A DNA stretch of 34,328 bases, taken from the NCBI GenBank assembly GCA_031273805.1, contig JAISRE010000047.1, forward strand, positions 1 through 34,328, in the 5' to 3' direction. This DNA comes from Synergistaceae bacterium (GTDB taxonomy: Bacteria; Synergistota; Synergistia; Synergistales; Synergistaceae). Positions 9,757 through 19,259 of this stretch are shown in pieces (position 1 is the stretch's first letter; each line of letters begins with the position of its first letter). A program made the position numbers and the translations under genes. The notes beneath the pieces were generated by a model. The model saw nothing but the letters and a program-made list of their open reading frames with translations. It was not told the DNA's origin and made no database searches.

Positions 9757-10501
9757 ATAAAATGCTCTCCTGAGGCGAAAGTTCCAGAGAATTTCTCTGA
9801 AGCGAAAAAAGAGAGGACATGCCTATGGACGCCAATCTCAGCATGTCGTCCAGCTCAGTACGGGAGAAAAAACCACCCTCTCCCGTCCCTTGGAACTCAA
9901 CAAAATCACCGAGACCAGTCATCACTACGTTGCAGTCGACGTCCGCATGGCTATCCTCCTCGTAACAGAGGTCGAGCATGGGCGCGCCGCCAACCTTGCC
10001 GACGCTTACCGCCGCAACCTGGGACGTCAGAGGAAGCGCCCTCGATTGATTTACACTGAAGATGGCCCGGAGGGCGTCCACAAGACATACAAACGCGCAT
10101 GTTATTGACGCCGTCCTGGTTCCTCCATCCGCCTGAAGCACATCGCAGTCTATCAATATCGTCCGCTCGCCTATCAGCGTCAGGTCGACGGCAGCCCTCA
10201 TAGAGCGCCCTATGAGACGTTGTATCTCACTGCTTCTTCCGCTCATTCTGCCGCGCTGAACATCCCGAGGACTCCTGTCATGAGTGGCGCGAGGCAACAT
10301 CGAATACTCTGCCGTAAGCCATCCGGCGCCCAGTCCCCTCCTGAACGAAGGGACCTTGTCCTCCACGGATGCCGTACAGTGAACGACTGTATTTCCCCAG
10401 CGGATTATTGCCGACCCCTCAGCGTATCGATTCACTCCTCTTTCCAGAGAAACTGGCCTGAGTTCGTCATGCCGCCTGCCGTCAACTCTATACGGGCTCA
10501 A
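9734..10501 (-). CDS. rph: Ribonuclease PH
   Basis: RRHDELRPVSLERGVNRYAEGSAII, GWLTAEYSMLPRATHDRSPRD, DCDVLQADGGTRTASITCAFV. Confidence 0.95.
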   Translation of the reverse strand: MSPYRVDGRRHDELRPVSLERGVNRYAEGSAIIRWGNTVVHCTASVEDKVPSFRRGLGAGWLTAEYSMLPRATHDRSPRDVQRGRMSGRSSEIQRLIGRSMRAAVDLTLIGERTILIDCDVLQADGGTRTASITCAFVCLVDALRAIFSVNQSRALPLTSQVAAVSVGKVGGAPMLDLCYEEDSHADVDCNVVMTGLGDFVEFQGTGEGGFFSRTELDDMLRLASIGMSSLFSLQRNSLELSPQESILFDELCAK

Positions 10502-11232
10502 CGGGACCTTGCGGAGATGCCCCAGGGCATAGTCAGATCAACCGGCCTTTTGTCCCTCACCTCTTCACCCTCGATATAAAACTTTATCTTGTTGACCGGC
10601 GCGAAGTTATCGGACATAGTCTTGACCATTCCGGTCAGGAGGAGCCTTGATTTGTCAGAACCAAGCGACTTTATGGAATCCAGAAAATCTTTGTTCATAT
10701 TCAGATAAAGCCAATCTCCGCTTTGGAAAATATTCAGGCTCTGAGCGCCGGACCCAAGCATCTGGCTCTCCTTCATCGCGTCCATATACGCAGATAGCGT
10801 CAGTTTCATGGCGTCCTCCCTCAAACCTGCGGGACAGCGAATCTGTCTCGTCAAAAACGAGCTGCCGTCAGGTATCGATATAGTGACGAGCATAAAACTA
10901 TCGGATTCAGGGGTGACATCCTCGGATCTAGCCACGGATATCTGCTGAGAGAGCAGGTCTTGGGCCTCTTCCGGTGTTCTCACCAGGTTGGACGGGGTTC
11001 TTCCCTCTCCGCGATTATCCATCCACTTGAAGACGAGTGACGTCACGCCATATCCAACGGCAAAAAATATCGCCACCAGAGATACCCACGCAATCAACCT
11101 GAAAAAAATATTGGCTTTCTCGGGAGACTCATCGTCCTCCTCATTCCACTCTCCCCTTTCTATCAACTCGCGCTTCTCTCGCGGGGAGGGTTCGTTATTG
11201 CTCTTCCACTTCCTTCTGTCAGATGCTCTCAT
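10498..11232 (-). CDS. GerMN-domain (GerM-like) membrane-anchored protein
   Basis: N-terminal TM anchor then a GerMN-like fold; gene order gerM-rph-rdgB supports the call. Confidence 0.7.
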   Translation of the reverse strand: MRASDRRKWKSNNEPSPREKRELIERGEWNEEDDESPEKANIFFRLIAWVSLVAIFFAVGYGVTSLVFKWMDNRGEGRTPSNLVRTPEEAQDLLSQQISVARSEDVTPESDSFMLVTISIPDGSSFLTRQIRCPAGLREDAMKLTLSAYMDAMKESQMLGSGAQSLNIFQSGDWLYLNMNKDFLDSIKSLGSDKSRLLLTGMVKTMSDNFAPVNKIKFYIEGEEVRDKRPVDLTMPWGISARSR

Positions 11233-12833
11233 CTGCGTCCTCCTTCTCCCGGTCTATTTTTTAGATAATCCAATATACCTGCGGCCAGAGAATCCATCAT
11301 TTTTTTTCTATATGCCCCTGTGTTCAGTTGCTTCGCCTCGCCCGAATCCGTTATATAACCCATCTCAACAAGCACTGCAGGCATACCTGCGCCCCTGAGG
11401 ACAAAGAATGGCGCCTGTCTGACCTTGCGAATTGAAAATTTTGCGGATCTCATTTTATCATAGAGATATTCGGCCAGAGTCGTGCTCTCGTTTATTTTGT
11501 CGCTCTGCTGCATGTCCCCCAGTATCTTGAGCAGGAGCTGGGTCCTCTTATCCGCCGCCGCATTGACCTCCGCCGCATTCTGAGCCTCTCCGCTGATTTC
11601 CCTGTTCTCCATTATAGCGAGGTTCAACGCGTCCCTGTCGGTATGCTCAGCCATCAGATAGAGCTCAGTGCCGGACGCGCGCTGTCCCTTTGGCAGAGCG
11701 TTGCAGTGCAGGCTTATGAAAATATCCGCGTTGTTGTTGTTGGCAAAAGCGGTGCGCTCTGCCAGCTTCAGGTATCTGTCGTCGGCGCGGGTCAATTTGA
11801 CGTCGAGGCCCAGAGCTTTCAGGCTCGCAGCAAGTTCGAGCGCGGCGAGGAGGTTTATGTTCTTCTCGCGAAGACCGTTGCCCATGGCCCCGGGATCATG
11901 GCCTCCATGTCCAGCGTCGACGACAACCAGGAACTTCCCTCCGGGGGTCATTGGCCTCGGATTCGTCTCAATTTGTCTCGCGGGCTGAGATGGCTGAGAT
12001 GGAGTCGAACTCTCCTGAGACGGAACACCTCCGAAATAAAAATCGACCACATACCTTGGCGGGTCAGGCAGCCAGAAGCTCTTCACGACACCGGGCGAAC
12101 GAATGAAGGTCAGGACGGCGTCGGTCCCGGACTGTCTCGCGGCGACGGCCAGAGGGAACCAGGGGCTCCTCTGGCTGAATGGCTCTACCCTGGCGTTGGA
12201 GAAAACAACCTCCACTCTGTCAGGATACTCCCTTAAAGCGGAGTCAACCTGTTTCGATATCTCGACGACCGCCCTGTAAGCCTCCAGCTGCTCGCCCCAG
12301 CGCACGCCGGAAATAAAACCTCTGTCGCCCGGGATCTGAGCCTTCGGCTCCGCAGGCGGAGTCTTAATCGCGGGCGCGACCGGCACTCCCGAGGATGGCT
12401 GAGACAGTCCGGACGGGAGGCTCTGCGCCCATTTAATATCGTGCGGTCTCGATACACTCGATAAAAAAGAGCTGACCACCTGCAAAGATGCGTTAGCTTC
12501 ACTCCACCAGTGGCCATTTTCAAAAAACACATTGACCGGCAGTGAAAAAACCGCGCCATTTATACGGGCCACGTTCGAACCGTTCCAGAACTCCATTTTT
12601 TTACCGGAGTAAGTCACCACAAAGCCGCCGGCAACAGAGCTGGGAGCAAAGGCCAAGCGGGTCATTATCTCGTCTATTGCCGCGTAGCGGATTCCTTCAC
12701 GCTCCAGTATGGACACTCTGCCCTTTCTTATGTCCCCCTGCATCAGGTCCAATTCAGCCGTGAGCGCCAACGAGGCAAATATCGCTAAAATTATGAATGC
12801 CAGCGACGCGACCGCATAAAAACGTCTAATCAC
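11229..12833 (-). CDS. N-acetylmuramoyl-L-alanine amidase (Amidase_3) with AMIN and N-terminal copper-amine-oxidase-like domain
   Basis: VVVDAGHGGHDPGAMG, EKNINL, SLHCNA, VLVEMGYITDSGEA; ORF open to 12857. Confidence 0.9.
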   Translation of the reverse strand: MIRRFYAVASLAFIILAIFASLALTAELDLMQGDIRKGRVSILEREGIRYAAIDEIMTRLAFAPSSVAGGFVVTYSGKKMEFWNGSNVARINGAVFSLPVNVFFENGHWWSEANASLQVVSSFLSSVSRPHDIKWAQSLPSGLSQPSSGVPVAPAIKTPPAEPKAQIPGDRGFISGVRWGEQLEAYRAVVEISKQVDSALREYPDRVEVVFSNARVEPFSQRSPWFPLAVAARQSGTDAVLTFIRSPGVVKSFWLPDPPRYVVDFYFGGVPSQESSTPSQPSQPARQIETNPRPMTPGGKFLVVVDAGHGGHDPGAMGNGLREKNINLLAALELAASLKALGLDVKLTRADDRYLKLAERTAFANNNNADIFISLHCNALPKGQRASGTELYLMAEHTDRDALNLAIMENREISGEAQNAAEVNAAADKRTQLLLKILGDMQQSDKINESTTLAEYLYDKMRSAKFSIRKVRQAPFFVLRGAGMPAVLVEMGYITDSGEAKQLNTGAYRKKMMDSLAAGILDYLKNRPGEGGRR

Positions 12834-14199
12834 CGGCAACTGTAATATCCTCCACAACTATGGTCGAAGCCCCTGTAGAGCCGAAAAACTCAAGATCGCT
12901 TCCGACTGACGTGATTTTTTTCAAAAACTCTATAAGGTTGCCGGCTATCGTCACTCCGGTGACCGGCGCTCCGGCGGCGCCGTTATTGATCTGTACGCCC
13001 TTTGCCCCCAGTGAAAAGTCTCCGCTCACCGGATTGATCGTGTGAAATCCCAACAGCTCCGTCACGAAAAAGCCCTTGTCAACACTCTTGATAAGAGACT
13101 CCTGAGACTCAGAGCCGGGTTTCAGCACAAGGTTCGATGTTCCGACATCGGGCAAGCTGGACAGGCTTCTGAAGGCGTTCCCTGTTGACTCAACCCCATC
13201 CTTGGCAGCGTGCTGAAGGTTATAGAGATATGCGTTTGCGACTCCTGAGTCAATGAGGACGGTCCTGCCAGTCGGCACACCCTCACCGTCAAACAGGGCG
13301 GTTCCAAGACGACGAGGAAGCCTGGCGTCGTCCACAAGCGTTATGCACGAACCGGACACCTCATGCCCAAGACGTCCGGCCATAAGGGAGCGCCCCTTGT
13401 GTATCTCCGACGCGCAGAACATATCCCCTATCTCGTCGATTATTGAAGCGGATACCTCCGGGTCCAGTACCAGTGTATATTTTCCTGTGGGCAGAGGTCT
13501 GCCCCCAAGTACCTTTATGGTCTTGTCCACCGCCAACCTGGCGTATTCCACGCCCTCCAGATTCTCGATGTGCCTCATGCTGTGGCCGTATGCGCCCATC
13601 TCATATGACTCCCCGTCCTGCAAGACTACAGTTACGCCGCACGACGCGACGGTTCCGAGTCTCCAGAGGCACACGCCGGAAGTCGAGGCATAATAAGACT
13701 CCGCCGTACCGTCGCCCCAATGCGCGGCCCGCACAGAGACCACTCTGCTGTCGCGCGCGCGCGCGGCATCAGTCATCTCCAGACAGGTCGTCACGCGAAA
13801 CTCCTGCGGCACTCCGCGCGCTATTTTCTCGTCGCAGAGCTGAAGAGGGGAGGCATCATCTGAAATCTCGCCCGAATAAAGGGATATCCCCTCGTCCGGC
13901 TCGGAAGCGAGGCAGTTTGCGTGACTCCACTCTGCCATCTCACTCAAAGCGGCGCGCGAAAAATTATTCCCGAACGCAACTCCCTGACGTCCATCAGGAG
14001 CGATAGTGCGAATGCATATCCCACCCGAGACTCCGCAGGAATTTTCCTCCGGATGCCCGTCCAACAGGCTGAGAGAGTGAGATTCTCCAAAAACATACAT
14101 GACATCCGCCCCAAGGATGTCGTTTTTGCCCTTCGCCATCTTCAAGAGCGTATCGGCAATAGCTTCAACCTCGGATCGACTTTTAAATCTTCGATTCAC
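12826..14199 (-). CDS. pmbA: TldD/PmbA family metalloprotease subunit
   Basis: VDKTIKVLGGRPLPTGKYTLVLDPEVSASIIDEIGDMFCA, FDGEGVPTGRTVLIDSGV, SGDFSLGAKGVQINNG. Confidence 0.88.
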   Translation of the reverse strand: MNRRFKSRSEVEAIADTLLKMAKGKNDILGADVMYVFGESHSLSLLDGHPEENSCGVSGGICIRTIAPDGRQGVAFGNNFSRAALSEMAEWSHANCLASEPDEGISLYSGEISDDASPLQLCDEKIARGVPQEFRVTTCLEMTDAARARDSRVVSVRAAHWGDGTAESYYASTSGVCLWRLGTVASCGVTVVLQDGESYEMGAYGHSMRHIENLEGVEYARLAVDKTIKVLGGRPLPTGKYTLVLDPEVSASIIDEIGDMFCASEIHKGRSLMAGRLGHEVSGSCITLVDDARLPRRLGTALFDGEGVPTGRTVLIDSGVANAYLYNLQHAAKDGVESTGNAFRSLSSLPDVGTSNLVLKPGSESQESLIKSVDKGFFVTELLGFHTINPVSGDFSLGAKGVQINNGAAGAPVTGVTIAGNLIEFLKKITSVGSDLEFFGSTGASTIVVEDITVAGD

Positions 14200-15254
14200 T
14201 GATTGATTACCTCACAATATTTAAGAATGTCTCCTATGATAACGACCGCACAGCGAACGGAGCCCTCGTCAAGCCCAAGGTGCGTTACCATACGAATTCT
14301 GCCGGGGCCAGCCAGACTTATCAACAGGCCGCGCTCGCTGCAGCGATCGATTAAGGATATAGCGTCAATGCCCCGTCTGATTTTGAAGTATACCATATTT
14401 GTCCTTCTCCTCGCCGGTTCCACGTCGATTCCGTGTTCTTCCAGCCCGCTAAGGAGGCTCGCCAGCAGCGAGGCGTTCGAATGGTCATCCGAGAGACGGC
14501 CCCTCATCTCTTTCAGCGCTATCAAACCGGCGGCGGCCGCAACTCCCGCTTGCCTCTGCCCTCCGCCCAGGAGTTTTCTGAATTTCCGCGCTCTATCGAT
14601 AAAACTGCGGCTACCGCAGACAATCGACCCCATCGGGGCGCCTAATCCCTTGGAAAGGCAAATCTGAATGGAGTCCACGCGGCGCGAGTACTCCTTGACA
14701 TCCACTCCAAAATACTCCGCCGCGTCAAATATACGAGCTCCATCGACGTGCACCAAGAGCCCGATATCCTTGGCCAAATCGGCAGCCTCCGCGAATGCTC
14801 CGACTTCGGCGGGAATGCCTCCGGCGCTGTTGTGGGTGTTCTCCATCGCGAGCATAGTGGTATTGGCGTAATGAACATTGCCGGAGGGCATATATGACGA
14901 TTTAATCGATTCGAGCGACGGCAGGCCCGACGAATCATCCAGAGGAAACGGCATCACTCCGGCGACACAGGCCATATTCCCTCCCTCGTTCCGCCACATA
15001 TGAGAGTTGACTCCCAATAACACTCCTTCACCTCTGCAGCAGTGCGACATTACAGAGACGAGATTTCCCATCGTACCGGAACAGACGTAAAGCGAGGACT
15101 CCATTCCCGTCAGGGCGGCGGCATATTCCTGCAGCTCGTTTACCGTTGGGTCGTCGCCATAGACATCATCCCCTACGACTGCTGCAGCCATTGCCTCGCG
15201 CATCCGATCCGTCGGCTGTGTGACAGTATCACTCCTGAAATCCATAATATCCAA
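14196..15254 (-). CDS. ltaE: Low-specificity L-threonine aldolase
   Basis: MDFRSDTVTQPTDRMREAMAAAVVGDDVYGDDPTVNELQ, VHVDGARIFDAA, CLSKGLGAPMGSIVCGS. Confidence 0.93.
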   Translation of the reverse strand: MDIMDFRSDTVTQPTDRMREAMAAAVVGDDVYGDDPTVNELQEYAAALTGMESSLYVCSGTMGNLVSVMSHCCRGEGVLLGVNSHMWRNEGGNMACVAGVMPFPLDDSSGLPSLESIKSSYMPSGNVHYANTTMLAMENTHNSAGGIPAEVGAFAEAADLAKDIGLLVHVDGARIFDAAEYFGVDVKEYSRRVDSIQICLSKGLGAPMGSIVCGSRSFIDRARKFRKLLGGGQRQAGVAAAAGLIALKEMRGRLSDDHSNASLLASLLSGLEEHGIDVEPARRRTNMVYFKIRRGIDAISLIDRCSERGLLISLAGPGRIRMVTHLGLDEGSVRCAVVIIGDILKYCEVINQ

Positions 15255-15432
15255 CTTAATTGCTCCTTCACAGGAAATTTAAGGGAACCGCTGATTAACA
15301 TGCTATGATCGCTGATCGCAATGAACAATGGGAATAGTGGCCAATCTATTCCCGTAGTAAATAACCTTCGGCTATAATGAGCAGATTCTCCTGCTCTATG
15401 CACGGTTGTCGCGAATAGGGAGTATTTTTAAT

Positions 15433-16257
15433 TTAAAAGGCAACTCCGAGGCGCGCCCAGGGAAGAAAATCATCGGACACTTGGACTCCGAGAGAGGCGT
15501 TGGGGCGTATTGATCCGTGAAAATCGGAACCAGCCGTGGGAAACAGATCGTGTTTCTCCGCTATGGAGAGGAATCCATACGCCTCCTGCGACGAGCAGTG
15601 CGAGGAGATGCACTCGAGCCCCCAGAGTCCGAACTGCTTCAGGTCCTCCAGAAAATCACCGAGTCCGTCGGCATCGAGACCGATCAGTGAAGGATGCGCC
15701 AAAACCGGCAACCCCCCAGTCTCTCTGATCACAGAGACGCATTCAGCGGGGGACAGGCCTTCACGAGCAACGTACGCAGGCGCCCCACGGCTGAGATATC
15801 TGGCAAAAGCATCCGACGTGTCACGGGCATACCTTTTTTTAACCAGCGCCGAAGCAAAATGCGGACGCGCAACCACTCGCCCGCTCGCCTCAGATTCTAT
15901 ATCCTTCATGTTAATGTCAAGGCCCATGTCAACCAAACGCCCAAGAATTCGCTCGTTTCTGTCTGTCCGATGAGCCCTCATCACGGAAAGGGCGTCCTCC
16001 AGCGGCTCTATTCTGTCCATTCTATAACCCAATATATGGACCGTCCTTGAATATTTAGACGACAACTCCACACCCATAACCGCCCGTATGGAGAACTTTG
16101 CGCAGCAGCGCTTAAACTCGTCCCATCCATCTATCGTGTCGTGATCCGTAAGCGCCAGGACAGAAACCCTTCCCTTATGAGCGGCCCGGACTATATCCGC
16201 GACAGGGCTGGTTCCGTCTGAGTGTACGCTGTGAACGTGTAAATCTATGATCTTAAT
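15433..16257 (-). CDS. PHP-domain phosphoesterase (RNase AM / 3',5'-nucleotide bisphosphatase-like), probable ATT start
   Basis: KIIDLHVHSVHSDGTSPVADIVRAA, LALTDHDTIDGWDE, GVELSS, PVLAHPS, GSDFHG. ATT at 16257-16255 has GGAGG 6 nt upstream; the alternative ATG is at 16287 inside cheW. Confidence 0.85.
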   Translation of the reverse strand: MKIIDLHVHSVHSDGTSPVADIVRAAHKGRVSVLALTDHDTIDGWDEFKRCCAKFSIRAVMGVELSSKYSRTVHILGYRMDRIEPLEDALSVMRAHRTDRNERILGRLVDMGLDINMKDIESEASGRVVARPHFASALVKKRYARDTSDAFARYLSRGAPAYVAREGLSPAECVSVIRETGGLPVLAHPSLIGLDADGLGDFLEDLKQFGLWGLECISSHCSSQEAYGFLSIAEKHDLFPTAGSDFHGSIRPNASLGVQVSDDFLPWARLGVAF

Positions 16258-16771
16258 TTTCTTCCTCCAACAGTTGCGTGATTTCAAACAACTCCGCGAG
16301 ATCGAGCAGAACTATCAACCTGCCGTCGTCCATCTTGGCTATTCCGATAACGTATTCCGTCCCAATGGAGTCATTGCTGGCCGAGCCGTCGGATTCTATA
16401 AGGGAGTCCGGAACGCTGCGAACCTCCCTGACCGCGTCCACAAGAACTCCAAACTGTATTCCCTCGAATTCCGCAACTACTATACGAGACTCACTGGTGT
16501 TGGCGGTGAATGAACCGCCCATCTTCAATGCGCAGTCCAGAACCGGAATAACCGTACCCCTGAGGTTTATCACTCCACGGACATAGTGGGGAGCATTCGG
16601 AACCCTTGTTATTCTTGGCGGAACATGAACGATCTCACGCACGAGGTTGACATCCAGACCGCAGTACTCGCCGACCAAGTCGAATACCAGAAGAGTCCGT
16701 TCACTCTCCAGAGCGATGTTTTCACCTGTGTCCGCAGACCTGTTTACAGTTTCGGTCGTTGTCGCTGACAT
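16253..16771 (-). CDS. cheW: Chemotaxis coupling protein CheW
   Basis: LLVFDLVGEYCGLDVNLVREIVHVPPRITRVPNAPHYVRGVINLRGTVIPVLDCALKMG. Confidence 0.93.
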   Translation of the reverse strand: MSATTTETVNRSADTGENIALESERTLLVFDLVGEYCGLDVNLVREIVHVPPRITRVPNAPHYVRGVINLRGTVIPVLDCALKMGGSFTANTSESRIVVAEFEGIQFGVLVDAVREVRSVPDSLIESDGSASNDSIGTEYVIGIAKMDDGRLIVLLDLAELFEITQLLEEEN

Positions 16772-17086
16772 ATATATTACCTCCCACGGAATATTGCCCG
16801 ATAAATTTATTCAATTTCTCATGGTATTATTGCACATACTGGAAAAACGCACAAATGAAATATACTTGAGGTCTCAGCTATTTTACGTAATTTGCGCCCC
16901 TTAACCCATCCGGCGGAAACATTCAGGTAATCTACTACTATATATAAGATTACTATAACATATTATCGAAGAACATTGAATGGGGCGTGATAATTATGAA
17001 TGAAGAAACATCTTCCGCATTGGACGGAACAGAAAAACTTGCGACTGTATGAGGCGGGGAATCAAATTAATATGGAGGGATTACAC

Positions 17087-18199
17087 ATGAAAAGATTGGT
17101 TACATTGCTTTGCACACTTTTTATTTTTTTGTCACTATCGTATGACAGTCTCGCGTTCGCGCAAAATTGGCCAACGTTCCGAGGAAACAACATGCGCACC
17201 GGCCAATCGGCGAATGTGACTGGGTCGAAACGCCTGTTCGCGGGAAATATCGCGTGGCAGATGCGGCTGCCGGAGGACCTTCGATCCTCTCCCGCCATAT
17301 CGAACGGGATCATATATATAGGCTGCAACGATGGAAATCTCTACGCGATAAGGGAGTCCGACGGACATGTTCTGTGGAGTTACCCGACAGGAAACTGGGT
17401 TGCGTCCTCTCCTGCCGTGGCGAACGGACTTGTGATATTTGGCTCTTACGACGGGAAAGTATACGCTCTCGACGCCTCCACCGGCGCTCTCAAGTGGCAG
17501 TTCACCACGCACAACATGGTGGCGTCCTCACCCGCTGCGGTCAACGGGAGAGCCTACTTCGGAGGCGTCGACGGCAACGTATACTGCGTCGATATATCGA
17601 CTGGGATGCAGAAGTGGAGCTACAAGGCAGGGCGTGAGGTCTACGGCTCTCCGTCAGTGGCGGACGGAGTCGTCTACATCGGAAACCACGACGGCAAGAT
17701 GATGGCCATAGACGCCTTGACAGGCAAACTCAAATGGAGAGCCATAGTCGGCGGTCCGGTGGTCGCCTCTCCGGCGGTGACAAACGGGATGCTGTACTTC
17801 GGGAGCTGGGACGGCATTCTCTACTGTGCTGATATAAAAAATCAGGCAGTGATATGGAGATATGACTCCGGCGGTTCGATAGAATCATCTCCGCTGGTTG
17901 AGAACGGGCGGGTCTACTTCGGAAACATAAAGGGAATGATGACCGCCCTTGACGCCAAAAGAGGAACTCCTATCTGGACGACGAACACTGAGGCCGCTAT
18001 CGCGTCATCGCCGTCGATCTCCGGAAACAGAATATTTTTCGGCAACAGCGGCGGAGATATATATTCCCTTGACGCGAACACAGGGGAGATCGCATGGAAA
18101 ATTCAGACGGGCGGAGAAGCAATCATGACCGCGCCGGCCATCGGCTGGAACGGGATATATGTCGCTGGAATGGACAATATGCTCAGAAGCATAAGATAA
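17087..18199 (+). CDS. Secreted PQQ-binding-like beta-propeller repeat (BamB-like) protein
   Basis: Signal peptide MKRLVTLLCTLFIFLSLSYDSLAFA; repeated DGxxYALDxxTGxxxWxxxxGxxxxSSPAVxxGxVYFG blades. Confidence 0.88.
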   Translation: MKRLVTLLCTLFIFLSLSYDSLAFAQNWPTFRGNNMRTGQSANVTGSKRLFAGNIAWQMRLPEDLRSSPAISNGIIYIGCNDGNLYAIRESDGHVLWSYPTGNWVASSPAVANGLVIFGSYDGKVYALDASTGALKWQFTTHNMVASSPAAVNGRAYFGGVDGNVYCVDISTGMQKWSYKAGREVYGSPSVADGVVYIGNHDGKMMAIDALTGKLKWRAIVGGPVVASPAVTNGMLYFGSWDGILYCADIKNQAVIWRYDSGGSIESSPLVENGRVYFGNIKGMMTALDAKRGTPIWTTNTEAAIASSPSISGNRIFFGNSGGDIYSLDANTGEIAWKIQTGGEAIMTAPAIGWNGIYVAGMDNMLRSIR

Positions 18200-18243
18200 C
18201 GGCGTCCACCCCGTAAACACATAAGCCAAAAGAACCCTGTCCG

Positions 18244-18285
18244 CGCATCGACGCGTATGTTTATAGTCGATGCGTTATTTTTTTT
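18244..18285 (+). terminator. Intrinsic terminator of the beta-propeller gene
   Basis: Stem cgcatcgac / gtcgatgcg followed by ttattttttttt. Confidence 0.9.
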
Positions 18286-18362
18286 GCGGGTCATCAACTT
18301 CAGGATGGTCGTGACAATGGTAGTTATGTTATGATATGGTACTTAAGGAGGTTCAAATCGTC

Positions 18363-18971
18363 ATGATGGAACTTGTTGCTCGTCACAGGACAAAATTTTC
18401 TCAGCTGTTGGGGTGCGCGCTTATTCTGGTTTTTGCGTTTTCCGATAAAAAGCTGGAGCACGCCGCGCCATTCGCGACAGGCGTGATGTTTATTCTGGGA
18501 TGCATTCTGGTGGGGTGCGCAATGGTCGGCAGACTCTGGTGCGCTCAGTATATAGCAGGCTACAAGACAAGCACTCTCGTCACTGTCGGCCCCTACTCCG
18601 TATGCCGCAATCCACTGTATTTTTTCAGTTTTCTCGGGGGCATTGGCGCGGGACTCTGCTCGGAATCACTTACAATAATTGCGGTCATCCTCATCGTATT
18701 TGCCGCCATATACCCGATAACAATCAAAACAGAGGAACGAAAATTATCCGGCATTTTCGGAGAAGCCTACAGCAGATATTCAGCGAACGTTCCCAGATTT
18801 ATCCCCGACATATCAAAATTCAGAGAACCGGCTGAATATGTAGTCAACACAAAGGTCTACAGGCGAGAGCTGGTGGACGCGATGTATTTTTTATGGATAG
18901 TTGGTTTTTTTGAGTTCCTAGAGGTGTTGATCGAAGCTCAGATCATACCGACATATTTCTCCATGTATTGA
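18363..18971 (+). CDS. Isoprenylcysteine carboxyl methyltransferase (ICMT)-family membrane methyltransferase
   Basis: VGPYSVCRNPLYFFSFLGGIGAGL, EERKLSGIFGEAYSRYSANVPRFIP; start after AAGGAGG. Confidence 0.8.
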   Translation: MMELVARHRTKFSQLLGCALILVFAFSDKKLEHAAPFATGVMFILGCILVGCAMVGRLWCAQYIAGYKTSTLVTVGPYSVCRNPLYFFSFLGGIGAGLCSESLTIIAVILIVFAAIYPITIKTEERKLSGIFGEAYSRYSANVPRFIPDISKFREPAEYVVNTKVYRRELVDAMYFLWIVGFFEFLEVLIEAQIIPTYFSMY

Positions 18972-19005
18972 TAAAGCGGATATATACTGAAGGGAGAGGG
19001 TTATT

Positions 19006-19194
19006 ACGCCATTGATTCAAGTATCCATTTTAGAAGGACACTGTATCGAGGAAAAGCGCAAATTCGCGGCTGACGTTACGCGCCTGGCTTGTGAAGATTT
19101 CAAATCCGTCACTCCAGAGCAGGTAATAGTCAAGTTTACAGATATGCCGCATGAAAATTTTTCCGTTGCTGGAGTGCTGATCGCAGACAGGTAA
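19006..19194 (+). CDS. 4-oxalocrotonate tautomerase family enzyme, apparent non-AUG (ACG) start
   Basis: Pro-Leu-Ile-Gln-Val-Ser-Ile-Leu-Glu-Gly reads from CCA at 19009; the preceding codon is ACG and an in-frame TGA sits at 18988-18990. Confidence 0.75.
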   Translation, partial: TPLIQVSILEGHCIEEKRKFAADVTRLACEDFKSVTPEQVIVKFTDMPHENFSVAGVLIADR

Positions 19195-19211
19195 TCCCCA
19201 CAGTATAAAAC

Positions 19212-19254
19212 TTGAGTCAGGGATTGAGTCACAAGGACCCCATCCCTGACTCAA
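19212..19254. terminator. Perfect 13-bp stem between convergent genes, likely bidirectional terminator
   Basis: ttgagtcagggat / atccctgactcaa. Confidence 0.65.
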
Positions 19255-19259
19255 TTGAT

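Noticed and set aside
11643-12236. 197-aa plus-strand ORF opposite the amidase
   Set aside because: Antisense artefact; no plausible domain.
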